Below, in pieces: positions 36,986 through 45,385 of a DNA stretch of 64,000 bases. Position 1 is the first letter of the stretch. Every line of letters starts with the position of its first letter. Under the pieces are notes generated by a model that worked only from the letters and a program-made list of their open reading frames with translations, searched no databases and was not told where the DNA came from. Where the stretch lies: positions 107,671-171,670 of the forward strand of contig NZ_BIMC01000013.1 in the NCBI RefSeq assembly GCF_004000885.1, written 5' to 3'. This DNA comes from Paenibacillus glucanolyticus NBRC 15330. GTDB taxonomy: Bacteria; Bacillota; Bacilli; Paenibacillales; Paenibacillaceae. The position numbers and the translations under genes were made by a program.

Positions 36986-37492
36986 TCACTCCTTATTAGT
37001 TTGATTTTCTTTTGTCGCTATCACCTCATCCAAGATTTGTTTGAGTGCATAATATGCAAATTCCAGTTCATATCTTGATCGGTGATAGCGATTAATTACG
37101 TAAAATATCAATAACGAGAATACTGCTAATGGCCAGAAGTTTCCTTGTGTGAGAAAATAAAAGGAAGCTAAATATAGACATATTGTAACGATCACTTCCA
37201 ATAGGATCCATAACAATGTCCGTAATGGCGGCATCATAGGTGGCAGCTTAGGAGGAGTATTATGATCTTTTGGAGGAGTAAGAAGACGTTTTGCCCTGTC
37301 TCTTTTGAGCGCCCCCATTAGCAGTAAAGGAAGGAAACAGAAGATTCCAAACGCTCGGATGAACGAGGAGATAAATTCTGATTGACCTTCGTAAGCCCCC
37401 AAACAGATAAACACTACGATTAAAAGCGTGTAAATGACACTGTTTGCTGTTGTTAATATTCGAATTTGTTTCGGAAATTCATCAAAAATCAT
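36986..37492 (-). CDS. Membrane protein with four predicted segments
   Basis: 168 residues, ATG. Hydrophobic helices at about 17-35, 43-62, 92-112 and 118-135, with a Pro-rich cytoplasmic loop (PPKDHNTPPKLPPMMPP). First gene of a two-gene operon with a winged-helix regulator, so it may sense or anchor it. The function is unknown. Confidence 0.65.
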   Translation of the reverse strand: MIFDEFPKQIRILTTANSVIYTLLIVVFICLGAYEGQSEFISSFIRAFGIFCFLPLLLMGALKRDRAKRLLTPPKDHNTPPKLPPMMPPLRTLLWILLEVIVTICLYLASFYFLTQGNFWPLAVFSLLIFYVINRYHRSRYELEFAYYALKQILDEVIATKENQTNKE

Positions 37493-37564
37493 CTATACAT
37501 CTTCCTTTCATGATGTAACTTGTTTGAACTGTATTTCCGTCCAATGGCATGTATAAGAACATTT

Positions 37565-37590
37565 GTGCGCTTCCATATTTTGATTATAGC
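37565..37590 (-). promoter_or_regulatory. Promoter with GGAAGC leader start but no terminator
   Basis: Minus strand TATAAT (37583-37588) followed 8 nt later by ATGGAAGCGCAC, which matches the opening of the attenuator leaders, yet no terminator hairpin follows before the gene. A 22-codon ORF begins at that ATG. Confidence 0.5.
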
Positions 37591-37669
37591 ACAGACCTCA
37601 TACGCCGGAAATTTAGACAGCTATACTAGGAGTATAATCGATAAGAACCAATTCCAGAAACGGATAAAA

Positions 37670-37701
37670 AAACGGAACCACTATGAATAGTGAGCTCCGT
37701 T
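37670..37701 (-). terminator. Terminator of the second RES gene
   Basis: Minus strand AAACGGA...CACTAT-TCA-ATAGTG...TCCGTTT followed by TTTT, 14 bp past the stop codon. Confidence 0.85.
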
Positions 37702-37714
37702 TGCCTTGCTATTC

Positions 37715-38818
37715 TTACATCACTGAAAATGACTCATTAAACAAGTAATCATCTAAATTACTGAAGTCTAGTTGATCATATCGAATTCTTTTGTTCATGA
37801 ACATTACCCCATGAAATTCGTATAATTTAGCAAAGGAACTATAGTTACCTGTCGATTGTAAAGGTTTTCTAGTTAAATGCTTATATTCTGCAAAATTGAT
37901 GGGATCGGTAAGACGAATCTTCTCAGCAAATTCAGAGTATTCTTTACCCGGATTATTTTTCATGGGTACCGCCAAGTTAATACAGAACGGATAATTACTG
38001 GAATGACTATCAACTCGATTTGAGTTGTATGCGACTCCATCAATGTTAAAGTCGGCCAGACACTGCATCACTAATTGAGATATAATGTACTCACTTCGAA
38101 ATGTTCGATTTTCCTCATTGATCCTAAAAGATGTGGCAATGACAAGAGGGAACAGTGCAATCATACTACCCAGAGGGTTTATGAGTTCATCGGAATTCGA
38201 GTACCCATTTAACATCGCTTGAGGAATGGCTAGATTCAAAACTTTCATGTCATTTGGCATGTCAAATGCGGCCACATTAAACTCACTGTCTGCAGGTTTA
38301 CGCAATTCCAACCAGCAAACATAGGAAGTTAAGCCAAAGTACATGCTGGGTACACCGGCTATACTGAATCGCTGCGTAGATACGTTCCCCCTGTTACTGA
38401 AAGGTATATGTAAAAATCCGCTTTTGTTGAAGTTGTTTACTCCTAATCTTGCTCGATACATACGAATTGGATGTGTCGCGACCCCACTCCATTCATTTAT
38501 ATTCTTATTTACTCTTGTCAATCCCCGAAAAGCTGTTGAATCATCTAACCGAGCAACAATAAATGGATCATGAGAACAATAAACCAAAATCTTAAGTATA
38601 TTTTTTTTTGCGTATGTAAGATTTGCATCGTAATAGTAATTGATGGCCTCCAATATAAATTGAGTATTCCTCGCTGCAAGTTGATATGTATCCGGAGCCA
38701 CATACTGCTGGATTTCAGACAAATACTGTTTAAGCACTGTTTCGAGCTTTGTGTAATATTCCGAATCCTTCTGGATGATGAACGGTAATTCAAAATTATT
38801 AAGCTCCAATTTGCTCAT
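37715..38818 (-). CDS. RES-domain protein
   Basis: 367 residues, RBS AGGGGGG. Residues ~135-315 match a RES domain: MYRARLG, QRFSIAGVPSMYFG, CWLELR with the expected Arg, Tyr and Glu order, and later YIISQLVMQCLADFNIDGVAYNS. The N-terminal ~100 residues are helical and unrecognised. RES enzymes consume or modify NAD+. As with the protein at 4740-6278, the size is much larger than toxin-antitoxin members and no antitoxin gene is adjacent. Monocistronic. Confidence 0.8.
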   Translation of the reverse strand: MSKLELNNFELPFIIQKDSEYYTKLETVLKQYLSEIQQYVAPDTYQLAARNTQFILEAINYYYDANLTYAKKNILKILVYCSHDPFIVARLDDSTAFRGLTRVNKNINEWSGVATHPIRMYRARLGVNNFNKSGFLHIPFSNRGNVSTQRFSIAGVPSMYFGLTSYVCWLELRKPADSEFNVAAFDMPNDMKVLNLAIPQAMLNGYSNSDELINPLGSMIALFPLVIATSFRINEENRTFRSEYIISQLVMQCLADFNIDGVAYNSNRVDSHSSNYPFCINLAVPMKNNPGKEYSEFAEKIRLTDPINFAEYKHLTRKPLQSTGNYSSFAKLYEFHGVMFMNKRIRYDQLDFSNLDDYLFNESFSVM

Positions 38819-39039
38819 TTAGGTACCCCCCTACTCCACCTACCAGGTTATCTTAATGCCTGAGTAGATGTTTTTCACTAATCTTAACTCACGATCCACT
38901 TTTTCTCCATCTTAAAATATGCAGAAGTTGAGTACCAGAAGGGAAGGGGAGAGTGCCCTTCTTTGCCCTTCCTCCGGCAGTATTCTATGGGAAATCCAAC
39001 GTTGTTTCTCGAACAATAAATGATCTGCTATGATAAATA

Positions 39040-39114
39040 GGTTCGCGAACCGCGGACCTCGCATCCAACAGGTATAAAGCAATTATCCCCCCCCGATATG
39101 AAGCTGGATGCGAG
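39040..39114. repeat. Palindrome and 10-bp inverted repeat cluster
   Basis: GGTTCGCGAACC (39040-39051) is a perfect 12-bp palindrome. CTCGCATCCA (39058-39067) pairs with TGGATGCGAG (39105-39114) across a 37-bp spacer containing CCCCCCCC. Confidence 0.7.
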
Positions 39115-39620
39115 AATCCCATCTTCATATACGCACCACAGACACCTCACTCTACGCACAACTTAGGCCCCTCATCTTCGACTTTTCTGATTCGTCCTTT
39201 TCCTGCCCCTTTATACCCGATCTTCTACCTGGTCCTATTCGTACGGATTTAGTAGCAGAATTCATCTCTGCAACTTAATACGAATCAAGTTACTCATAAA
39301 TTTGTTGGGGTGGGGGCTTGTCACGCGCAGGGTCCAGGACGAGGTATCCCCAAAACATAGAAGAGTTCTACTAAAAGAATTAAAACCGGGTTGAAATGGG
39401 GCCAACAAACCAACAGGCAGGAAATGGTAATTGCTATTCGTGAGAAAGGAGGAGTGAAAAAAGAGGTAGGGGAAGAAATCGACAGTGATGATAGGATGTG
39501 CGTGGAGTGAGGTGTTGGTGTTCTTCGATATATGCATACTAAATGGTTAAATGTACATTATTTATGTGTGATATGAAGATAGTTCTAGTTGATTAATTGA
39601 ATAATTAAAGAACCTTTTAA

Positions 39621-39636
39621 GTTAAGTTAACTTAAC
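39621..39636. repeat. 16-bp perfect palindrome
   Basis: GTTAAGTTAACTTAAC, in an AT-rich stretch. It could be a binding site for a dimeric protein (repressor, partition or replication protein). No second copy was noticed. Confidence 0.6.
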
Positions 39637-39759
39637 CAGCAGACTTTATCATAATATAAGTATTCCCTCGTACCCAAAATTAATAAGTCATGATTACTAA
39701 AAGGTGGAGGCACTCCTCCCTTCTATTTCGTGGCCGAAGCGGGAGAACGTATAAAATAA

Positions 39760-39794
39760 AGAAGCAATCCCATGTTAAAAAGGGAGTGCTTCTT
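39760..39794. terminator. Terminator of the 39805-40946 operon
   Basis: AGAAGCAaTCCC pairs with GGGAgTGCTTCT around an AT-rich loop, with T-runs on both strands; it lies 10 bp past the minus-strand stop. Confidence 0.85.
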
Positions 39795-39804
39795 TATAAG
39801 ATAA

Positions 39805-40380
39805 CTATTTATTTAGGCCTTTAATGTCGTCCACGATTTTATCGATCGGAACACCATTCACTACAGCCAGTATATGGCTTATGGAGTCATTCAATTCAGA
39901 TGTTTCTAATGCTTGCCCACAATATTCGACTCTAGACCATTCTCTCGGTTCAAAAACCCCATGAGGAATGTCTTCACGATCTCCAAGCCACATTTTAGCT
40001 CGGTAATCAATATTTGTTTCATCTTCGATAACGATCCAAAGATGCGGTTGAATAATTTTATTTGTTACACGATCTCGGATGGAGCCTGCCATGGCACGAT
40101 GATTCACACCCGATCGGTTTAATATATAACTGATGATCCGAGTCATTCCGTCACATTCTAAATTGCAGCAGTCTAACTGATTTAGAATACTTCCGAGTTC
40201 GCTATCTGTTGAAGGTTTATAGGATTTCTGTTTGTACCAACGATATGCACCATCTTCGGCTTGTAAGGTTGCACCGGCCTCTATTACGATGGCTTCCATC
40301 GTTGGATTGTCAACCGGTACCGGCATTAAACCAGCAGCCAGATTGTCATAAAAGTTTGCTGCATTACAGGAACTCCGCAT
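39805..40380 (-). CDS. Transglutaminase-like cysteine-protease-fold protein
   Basis: 191 residues, RBS AGAAGGTAGG. The arrangement Cys in LECDGMTRIISYILNRSG, His in QPHLWIVIED and Asp in NIDYRAKMW matches the Cys-His-Asp triad order of bacterial transglutaminase-like proteins. It lacks a signal peptide. Last gene of a three-gene operon. The substrate is unknown. Confidence 0.65.
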   Translation of the reverse strand: MRSSCNAANFYDNLAAGLMPVPVDNPTMEAIVIEAGATLQAEDGAYRWYKQKSYKPSTDSELGSILNQLDCCNLECDGMTRIISYILNRSGVNHRAMAGSIRDRVTNKIIQPHLWIVIEDETNIDYRAKMWLGDREDIPHGVFEPREWSRVEYCGQALETSELNDSISHILAVVNGVPIDKIVDDIKGLNK

Positions 40381-40386
40381 TTCAGC

Positions 40387-40608
40387 CTACCTTCTATTTC
40401 CATTTGGCAGATATCCTACTTTGAAAATACATGTTTCTTTAAGATAGTAACCGCCATTGATGGTAATCTTATTTTCTGTATGAGATTCAATAACACCTGT
40501 TTCCTGGTGTGTTCCTTCTTTCATATACACTTCAATTGGTAGTGCAAAGAAAATAGCGTTATCAAAGTCCACTGGATTTATAAGTACATCATCCTGTTTC
40601 AACATCAT
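40387..40608 (-). CDS. Small hypothetical protein
   Basis: 73 residues, RBS GAGGGGG. Beta-rich (EVYMKEGTHQETGVIESHTENKITI), possibly an SH3-like or KOW-like barrel. Middle gene of the operon ending at 39805. Confidence 0.6.
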   Translation of the reverse strand: MMLKQDDVLINPVDFDNAIFFALPIEVYMKEGTHQETGVIESHTENKITINGGYYLKETCIFKVGYLPNGNRR

Positions 40609-40625
40609 AACGTCCCCCTCATTGT

Positions 40626-40946
40626 TTAAATCTCATCTTGATTATCTATTCTTTCGACAGCATTACAGTCATATTTCCCCATCGCTATCTTTTGACCAGC
40701 ATCATTATACCAAATGACCTCTACACTTTTTCCAGATCGCGACACATCGTGTATTAAGCCATTCGTAAAGTTTGACCATTTTGTTTTCTCATGTTTTATA
40801 TGTCTTACCTTGTTTCCCGGTTTTAAGCCGTTAATAGCAATTCGGGATATGGTTTCATTTTTAAGGTTCTTCTTTTTAAAATCACGTCCGCAAAGATGGC
40901 ATTTTGAACCCGCGATAAGCACCTCGCAGAAAGGGCATTTCTTCAT
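40626..40946 (-). CDS. Zinc-ribbon protein with a Tudor/SH3-like tail
   Basis: 106 residues from ATG 40946 (RBS GAGGTG). CPFC near residue 4 and CHLC near 16 form a zinc ribbon; the C-terminal 60 residues (GLKPGNKVRHIK, then VEVIWYNDAGQKIAMGKY) look like a small beta barrel. First gene of the operon. Nucleic-acid binding is plausible. Confidence 0.62.
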   Translation of the reverse strand: MKKCPFCEVLIAGSKCHLCGRDFKKKNLKNETISRIAINGLKPGNKVRHIKHEKTKWSNFTNGLIHDVSRSGKSVEVIWYNDAGQKIAMGKYDCNAVERIDNQDEI

Positions 40947-41068
40947 CCCATTCACCTCAATATGAATAATTTACACGAGTTATTCTATAACGTTGCAAAT
41001 TCAACTCTCTGGTAGAAATTCCTATTCCAGTATATCATACATTATTTATAACTCTTTTACCTATCACA

Positions 41069-41518
41069 TTAGAGCTCAGAAGAAATGTCAGTATATTTTA
41101 TTCGGCATTTTAAGTCATTCTGAAATACTTTTATCGTTTTACCCGCTTCATGTAAAACTGTTATGAGGGAATACCCTTTGCTTAATTCATAATTGCGAAG
41201 AGCAGCAATATAACTCTCTCCTTCTACCTCAATTTGAAAAGAAAGAGATTCCAAACACTTTTCATATTTCATTTGTGCCACTTTATCATCAATGGCCATC
41301 TGAAACTCATCCTCCGACCATTCTCCTACCCAATCATTCGTTTCAGGACTCCAAAAAATCAATGCATTACCTCGATAATCCTCTGAATAATAATAACCAC
41401 GATAGTGATACAAAAAAGAATCATTCATCGAATTGAAAAATCGATACACCCTATCCTTGATTAAGCACTTATAGTCTGTTGTTTTGGTCAGTACTATTAA
41501 CTCATTACTTGTCACCAT
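41069..41518 (-). CDS. Hypothetical protein
   Basis: 149 residues from ATG 41518, overlapping the upstream gene by 14 bp (RBS GAGGAG). Beta-rich and aromatic, with YHYRGYYYSEDYRG and a Trp-rich EWSEDEF segment. No family recognised. Confidence 0.58.
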   Translation of the reverse strand: MVTSNELIVLTKTTDYKCLIKDRVYRFFNSMNDSFLYHYRGYYYSEDYRGNALIFWSPETNDWVGEWSEDEFQMAIDDKVAQMKYEKCLESLSFQIEVEGESYIAALRNYELSKGYSLITVLHEAGKTIKVFQNDLKCRIKYTDISSEL

Positions 41519-41777
41519 TCTTAATGTTCTCCTCTTCAACTATGCCAGGATCTGTTTGATAATCTTCCAACGTCCTCTGAATTCTTTCAATTAACATTTC
41601 AAGCTGTTGTTCCTGATCATGGAAAAATGATTGATCTGTGAGGTGGACTTCAGCCAATTCTTGGATTCGTAGGTAGTCATGCATTGGTATGTACTGTTGG
41701 TTTTGCTCTTTCTCTAGCTGAGCAAGTAAAAATGACATGGTCTCCAGTAATGATTCAACATCGGTTTTCATAGACAT
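41505..41777 (-). CDS. Small acidic helical protein behind an attenuator leader
   Basis: 90 residues from ATG 41777 (RBS AAAGGATGG). A predicted coiled coil rich in Glu and Gln spans most of it. First gene of a two-gene operon whose leader carries the AYGC hairpin and a terminator. The function is unknown. Confidence 0.6.
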   Translation of the reverse strand: MSMKTDVESLLETMSFLLAQLEKEQNQQYIPMHDYLRIQELAEVHLTDQSFFHDQEQQLEMLIERIQRTLEDYQTDPGIVEEENIKNGDK

Positions 41778-41805
41778 TGTCAAACACCATCCTTTTTGGA
41801 ATTTA

Positions 41806-41946
41806 ATAAAAAAACGCCTCCCTTTTGTAACTCATGTCAAATAGACATTGAGAGATAATCAAAAGGTGAGGCGTATTTTCTAAGATTAAGTACTTCATAG
41901 CCGCATGGCAGAAGCAAAAGATAAAGTATCTAATGTCCTAATTATA
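41806..41946 (-). promoter_or_regulatory. Promoter, AYGC hairpin and terminator leader of the 41777 operon
   Basis: Minus strand: TATAAT (41941-41946); small hairpin CTTC-T-GCC-ATGC-GGC-TAT-GAAG (41893-41914); then a long stem, ACGCCTC-CCTTTTG type arms (41814-41827 with 41860-41874), with an inner TCAATGTC/GACATGA hairpin, then seven Ts. It shares TTTTGCT, CTGC and GCGGC blocks with the 49485-49613 leader. Confidence 0.72.
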
Positions 41947-42171
41947 CCATTTTTTCAGCGTTAACAAAACACCTACTTCATTGATATTCGTCCGAACTAT
42001 TGAACATTCTATATCCAGTCCAAACATCTCTTTTTATAAAGTTATTATGGGAACTCTGGGTTTTCATTTCAGAACATAGTATTGAAATTTGCATTTAGAA
42101 CAAGATTCATCAATAGATTGATCCGGGATAGTGCCCTCAATAAGATTGATTTTCTATATCCAAAAAGACAT

Positions 42172-42372
42172 TTATGTTGTCGAAAAGAAACGGTCACCTT
42201 CATCTAGTAAACTCATATAATCTTTCTCCGTCCATCCTTGAGGAATTCCATCTATCTCTTCTTCCTTAATAACCTTGACCGTGTAGACACTGATAGGAAG
42301 GAACAGAATAGGGCCATCCTCACTCAATTCGCAATACAACAAAGTCGGCTCACTTATATCTGGATTTCTCAA
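42172..42372 (-). CDS. Small hypothetical protein
   Basis: 66 residues, TTG start with RBS GGGGTG. Acidic; GWTEKDYMSLLDEGDRFF at the C-terminus. No family recognised. It follows the 42390 membrane gene by 17 bp. Confidence 0.55.
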   Translation of the reverse strand: MRNPDISEPTLLYCELSEDGPILFLPISVYTVKVIKEEEIDGIPQGWTEKDYMSLLDEGDRFFSTT

Positions 42373-42389
42373 ATGTATTCACCCCATCC

Positions 42390-42887
42390 CTAATGGAATA
42401 CACGCCTCAAGTAATGATTTAATTTTGATGATACAAAAAAACTGAGCAACATAGCAAATAGCATTGAGTAAAGTGGTGTAAAATCGCCAAAGGCTAGGAC
42501 TGTAAGAAAAACCACTATATTGAAGATGATGATTGCTCCCCCCCAGAATACCAATAACGCTACCATGAGCCGGCAAACTCCTAATGGAAACTGTAAAAAA
42601 ACAATAATCAGGGGATGCCACATTTTTCGGAGCATAAACTGGATACATTCCCTTAACCAAGAAACAATAAGAAAGGATACGAAGAAAATAATAATATGAG
42701 GCAAACTTATACCTATAAACGAAACTGTATGCAAAATCTCCCATGGTGAGTCCTCAATGAAGAGGTAAAGGAAATCCTTAAAATAGATTGTTCCCTTCCA
42801 GGTCACAAATAAAGCTAGTGCCAATGAAAGACACCAGCCAAACGCTGCTCGATGATTGATTATTTTTCTATGTTGTAAACTAGACAA
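42390..42887 (-). CDS. Multi-pass membrane protein
   Basis: 165 residues, TTG start with RBS GGAGGGG. Four to five hydrophobic helices (about 15-37, 52-75, 90-125, 130-150). No motif recognised. Confidence 0.6.
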   Translation of the reverse strand: MSSLQHRKIINHRAAFGWCLSLALALFVTWKGTIYFKDFLYLFIEDSPWEILHTVSFIGISLPHIIIFFVSFLIVSWLRECIQFMLRKMWHPLIIVFLQFPLGVCRLMVALLVFWGGAIIIFNIVVFLTVLAFGDFTPLYSMLFAMLLSFFVSSKLNHYLRRVFH

Positions 42888-42958
42888 TATCTCCCCTCCT
42901 TATTTCATGGACATGTATTTACTTATGAATACAACAACCAGGTCTTCATTAAATAACA

Positions 42959-43337
42959 TTAAAAGTTCTCATGTTCATAGTATGACTTAATCTTTAGCAG
43001 ACTACCGCTCGATGCACTATCCACTCCTGTATGATAGTTGTCGGTATCCATTGAAATTTCCACATAATCAATAGACTTCTCAATCAGATAATGAGTGAAT
43101 TCAGATCTGATTTGATCGTACTGATCAGATGTTTCCCAACCTTCCTTAGATCCATCGCAATTCACAAAAAAAAGAATAATAGTTATTAGCTACGCTTTGA
43201 AGAATTTCAGATACGAGATTTATTTCGCGTGGAAACTCGTCCAAGTTAAATAGTTCCATTGCTAATTCACGTGCTACTACTAATTCATTAAAATTATAGT
43301 GAGTTACAATAATGAAATTATGTTTAACCCATCCCAA
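42959..43337 (-). pseudogene. Hypothetical gene split by a frameshift in an A8 tract
   Basis: Two overlapping frames (43337-43146 and 43165-42959) meet at eight As (43166-43173 on the plus strand). With seven, the protein reads continuously through YYSFFVNCDGSKEGWE to give about 125 residues. The first frame has RBS AGGAGAATAG. It could be a real inactivation, a sequencing or assembly slip, or transcriptional slippage. Function of the joined protein is unknown. Confidence 0.6.
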
Positions 43338-43379
43338 ACTATTCTCCTATCCCTTTGAACAGTTTTATTCAGACGTTTT

Positions 43380-43661
43380 TCATTTCAAAATCGGCTTGTA
43401 TACCTCTCTGACAACTTTCACATGATTCGAATTGCTGTATCTATAATCACAGGACATCATAATATCTATTGCATCAGCTATAAGAGAAATACGGTCCTCT
43501 GTATATTTTCGCTCAATTGAATTAATGAGATGTAGGCTTGATTGCAAACGCTCCATTCTTATTTCTAAATCATAGAGAATCCACTTTCGTTCAGATTCAT
43601 CTATGTTGGGAAACTTTCGAAAAATCGATCTTATCTTCTTGTTCCTGAAAAAGTTGAACAA
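43380..43661 (-). CDS. Small helical hypothetical protein
   Basis: 93 residues, TTG start with RBS AAGGGGGG. Basic N-terminus (RNKKIRSIFRKF) and helical body. No family recognised. Confidence 0.55.
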   Translation of the reverse strand: MFNFFRNKKIRSIFRKFPNIDESERKWILYDLEIRMERLQSSLHLINSIERKYTEDRISLIADAIDIMMSCDYRYSNSNHVKVVREVYKPILK

Positions 43662-43701
43662 TGATTGCCCCCCTTAAAACAACATAATATTCAAACGGTG
43701 C

Positions 43702-43992
43702 TCAAACTACTTGTTCAATATATTTAGATTTGAAGAATACTTTGTATCCTTCGTTTCTCGCTTCAAATATGAAATTTACTCCGTACTGAAGCTGCTCAAC
43801 TTTATCATTTTGATCCATGTCTTCTTCTTGGCTTGTTCTCTCAAATTCTTCTGCTAGGTATATTGCGAGATCCGGCAAATCATCCATTTCGATATTACAT
43901 TTTTCAAGAATATTATGAATGAGCTGATCGTCGCCAATAACCACATAATATTTACTGTATTCTTCGATTACTTTCTTGAACTTCTCTTGCAT
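43702..43992 (-). CDS. Small hypothetical protein
   Basis: 96 residues from ATG 43992 (RBS AGGAGG). Acidic helical protein with QEEDMDQNDKVEQL in the middle. No family recognised. Confidence 0.58.
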   Translation of the reverse strand: MQEKFKKVIEEYSKYYVVIGDDQLIHNILEKCNIEMDDLPDLAIYLAEEFERTSQEEDMDQNDKVEQLQYGVNFIFEARNEGYKVFFKSKYIEQVV

Positions 43993-44091
43993 ATAAGCGC
44001 CTCCTAAAGTATCCACCTGCACGCGGTCTGTATTCCGTTTTGTCTGTCTGGAATGAAATAGAATAGTCTTCTCATCATGAATAATCGATAT

Positions 44092-44370
44092 TCATTGGAG
44101 TTCATCTAGAAATGCTTTAATAGACACGCCACTTTTGCTAAATACACTTAAAAGCTCTTCGGCTACTTTATATTGATCCATGGTTAAACTTGTTTCTTTT
44201 GACAAGATATCATAAGACTTTAATTCCCCATTTTCATCTAGAACATCCTTAATGGTTATTTGCGGATTTGCCGATATCTCGAAAGGATTAAAGACTGTAC
44301 TCTTGCTAGGGTCAATTTCGATTATTTTTCCTCCGAACTTTTCTACAAAGTCATTCATTTTATCATTCAT
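44092..44370 (-). CDS. Small protein resembling a fragment of a VirB4/TraG-type ATPase
   Basis: 92 residues, ATG within the repeated RBS cassette (AATAGGGAG). The opening FVEKFGGKIIEID...FNPFEIS closely resembles the strand-turn-NPF segment that follows Walker A in VirB4 and VirD4-like conjugation ATPases. There is no P-loop, so it cannot be an ATPase. It could be a remnant or a small regulator that mimics that surface. Confidence 0.58.
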   Translation of the reverse strand: MNDKMNDFVEKFGGKIIEIDPSKSTVFNPFEISANPQITIKDVLDENGELKSYDILSKETSLTMDQYKVAEELLSVFSKSGVSIKAFLDELQ

Positions 44371-44430
44371 TTGGATGCACTCTCCCTATTCAATTTATTT
44401 CATAAGACAATAGCGGTTCTATTTCGATGA

Positions 44431-44553
44431 TCAGCATCGCGAAGGCGAAATCGGTTGTTGCTGATTAAAGAAGTAGAGCTGGTAAACAACAAAATAGAGA
44501 ATGCCAGTATAAAAAGGGGTTAAATCACACAATAAATGATTGAAAATCTTCAT
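44431..44553 (-). CDS. Possible 40-residue peptide
   Basis: ATG ORF with a hydrophobic aromatic stretch (YTGILYFVVYQLYFF), perhaps one membrane segment. No clear RBS, so this is tentative. It would follow the 44577 gene by 23 bp. Confidence 0.3.
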   Translation of the reverse strand: MKIFNHLLCDLTPFYTGILYFVVYQLYFFNQQQPISPSRC

Positions 44554-44576
44554 TTTTATTTTTTCTGTTTTATACC

Positions 44577-44993
44577 TTATTTGCGATTAGCTGTGTCCTT
44601 TTCTTTAAGACCGAGATAGTGCTCATATTCACTTTTATAATAATCGGCTAGATACAATTCCACTTCATTAGCAAATGATTTTGCATCTTGCTCGTTATCA
44701 AATTCATTTTTGAATAGTCCTTCGAATATTTGAAAGTTGCTGAATATTCGATTTGGAGAAGCATTCGGGAGACGACTAATGGATACAATGTCTGTAAACA
44801 TAAATTTAAAAACTCGTCTCCTTATTAACATAGATGGTAAAGAACGTTCTTCAAAATACAGTCTGCAGTTTAAATTCTCCATTCTCTCTCGAAAGGCACA
44901 ATCTCTTGTTTCTGCAACAACTATTACCTCAAATGGATTTACAGCATTAGGATCTACTTGAATATCAACTTTAAGAACAACCGAAGTTTCCAT
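44577..44993 (-). CDS. Hypothetical protein
   Basis: 138 residues from ATG 44993 (RBS GAGAGGATG). Mixed alpha/beta; acidic C-terminal helix VELYLADYYKSEYEHYL. No family recognised. Confidence 0.58.
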   Translation of the reverse strand: METSVVLKVDIQVDPNAVNPFEVIVVAETRDCAFRERMENLNCRLYFEERSLPSMLIRRRVFKFMFTDIVSISRLPNASPNRIFSNFQIFEGLFKNEFDNEQDAKSFANEVELYLADYYKSEYEHYLGLKEKDTANRK

Positions 44994-45041
44994 TATATAC
45001 ATCCTCTCTGTTCATTAAGCAGTTTTATACAAGGCGTCCTT

Positions 45042-45128
45042 TATAATATCATTGGTGACAACAAGATGAGTTGTTATTGAGATTGAAATAATTAGGATCA
45101 ACAGAACAGCAGCTATTGCTTCAAACAT
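45042..45128 (-). CDS. 28-residue membrane peptide
   Basis: ATG immediately after the upstream stop, with the strong cassette RBS AATAGGGAG. The product is a single hydrophobic helix (AIAAVLLILIISISI) with a short tail. The RBS makes it more credible than a chance ORF. The function is unknown. Confidence 0.5.
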
Positions 45129-45359
45129 TTATGTACGCTCCCTATTCATTTTGGATTCGTACCACACATGATAAGTAATATCCCACGATTCTTTTCCCTT
45201 AAAAACTATTACTTCGTGAATTTTGTATTTATCGCTATTTATAAAATCCCTGAACCAATACTCTTGATCCTCGACATTAACGGGATTTTTATAAAATTCT
45301 ACAAATTTAACATTTTCCTTCGGTTGAATCCTATACATTTGCTGGCTATATTCAGACAT
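45129..45359 (-). CDS. Small hypothetical protein
   Basis: 76 residues from ATG 45359 (cassette RBS ATGGGAGCG). Aromatic beta-rich sequence (WDITYHVWYESK). No family recognised. Confidence 0.55.
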   Translation of the reverse strand: MSEYSQQMYRIQPKENVKFVEFYKNPVNVEDQEYWFRDFINSDKYKIHEVIVFKGKESWDITYHVWYESKMNRERT

Positions 45360-45385
45360 CCTGATACTCGCTCCCATTCAATAGG

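Larger units (their letters stand above)
38819..39759. other. About 940 bp without a credible gene, rich in palindromes
   Basis: No ORF with an RBS is convincing; a 91-codon minus-strand frame at 39262-39537 lacks one and reads as low-complexity. The region is more GC-rich than its surroundings (38930-39500) and contains GGTTCGCGAACC, a 10-bp inverted repeat enclosing a C8 run, GAAGGG/CCCTTC, and the 16-bp palindrome at 39621-39636. It could hold an origin, a transfer site or a non-coding RNA. Confidence 0.5.

Noticed and set aside
39420..39510. Short plus-strand ORF with a KGGV-like segment recalling ParA
   Set aside because: Only 28 codons, no P-loop Gly-Lys-Thr and no further homology; too little to call a remnant.
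39262..39537. 91-codon minus-strand ORF in the palindrome-rich region
   Set aside because: No RBS, low-complexity Phe/Ser/Leu-rich product, and palindromes and homopolymers run through the area.
42379..42744. 121-codon ORF overlapping the membrane gene
   Set aside because: It is an out-of-frame shadow of 42390-42887, which has an RBS and clear transmembrane helices.
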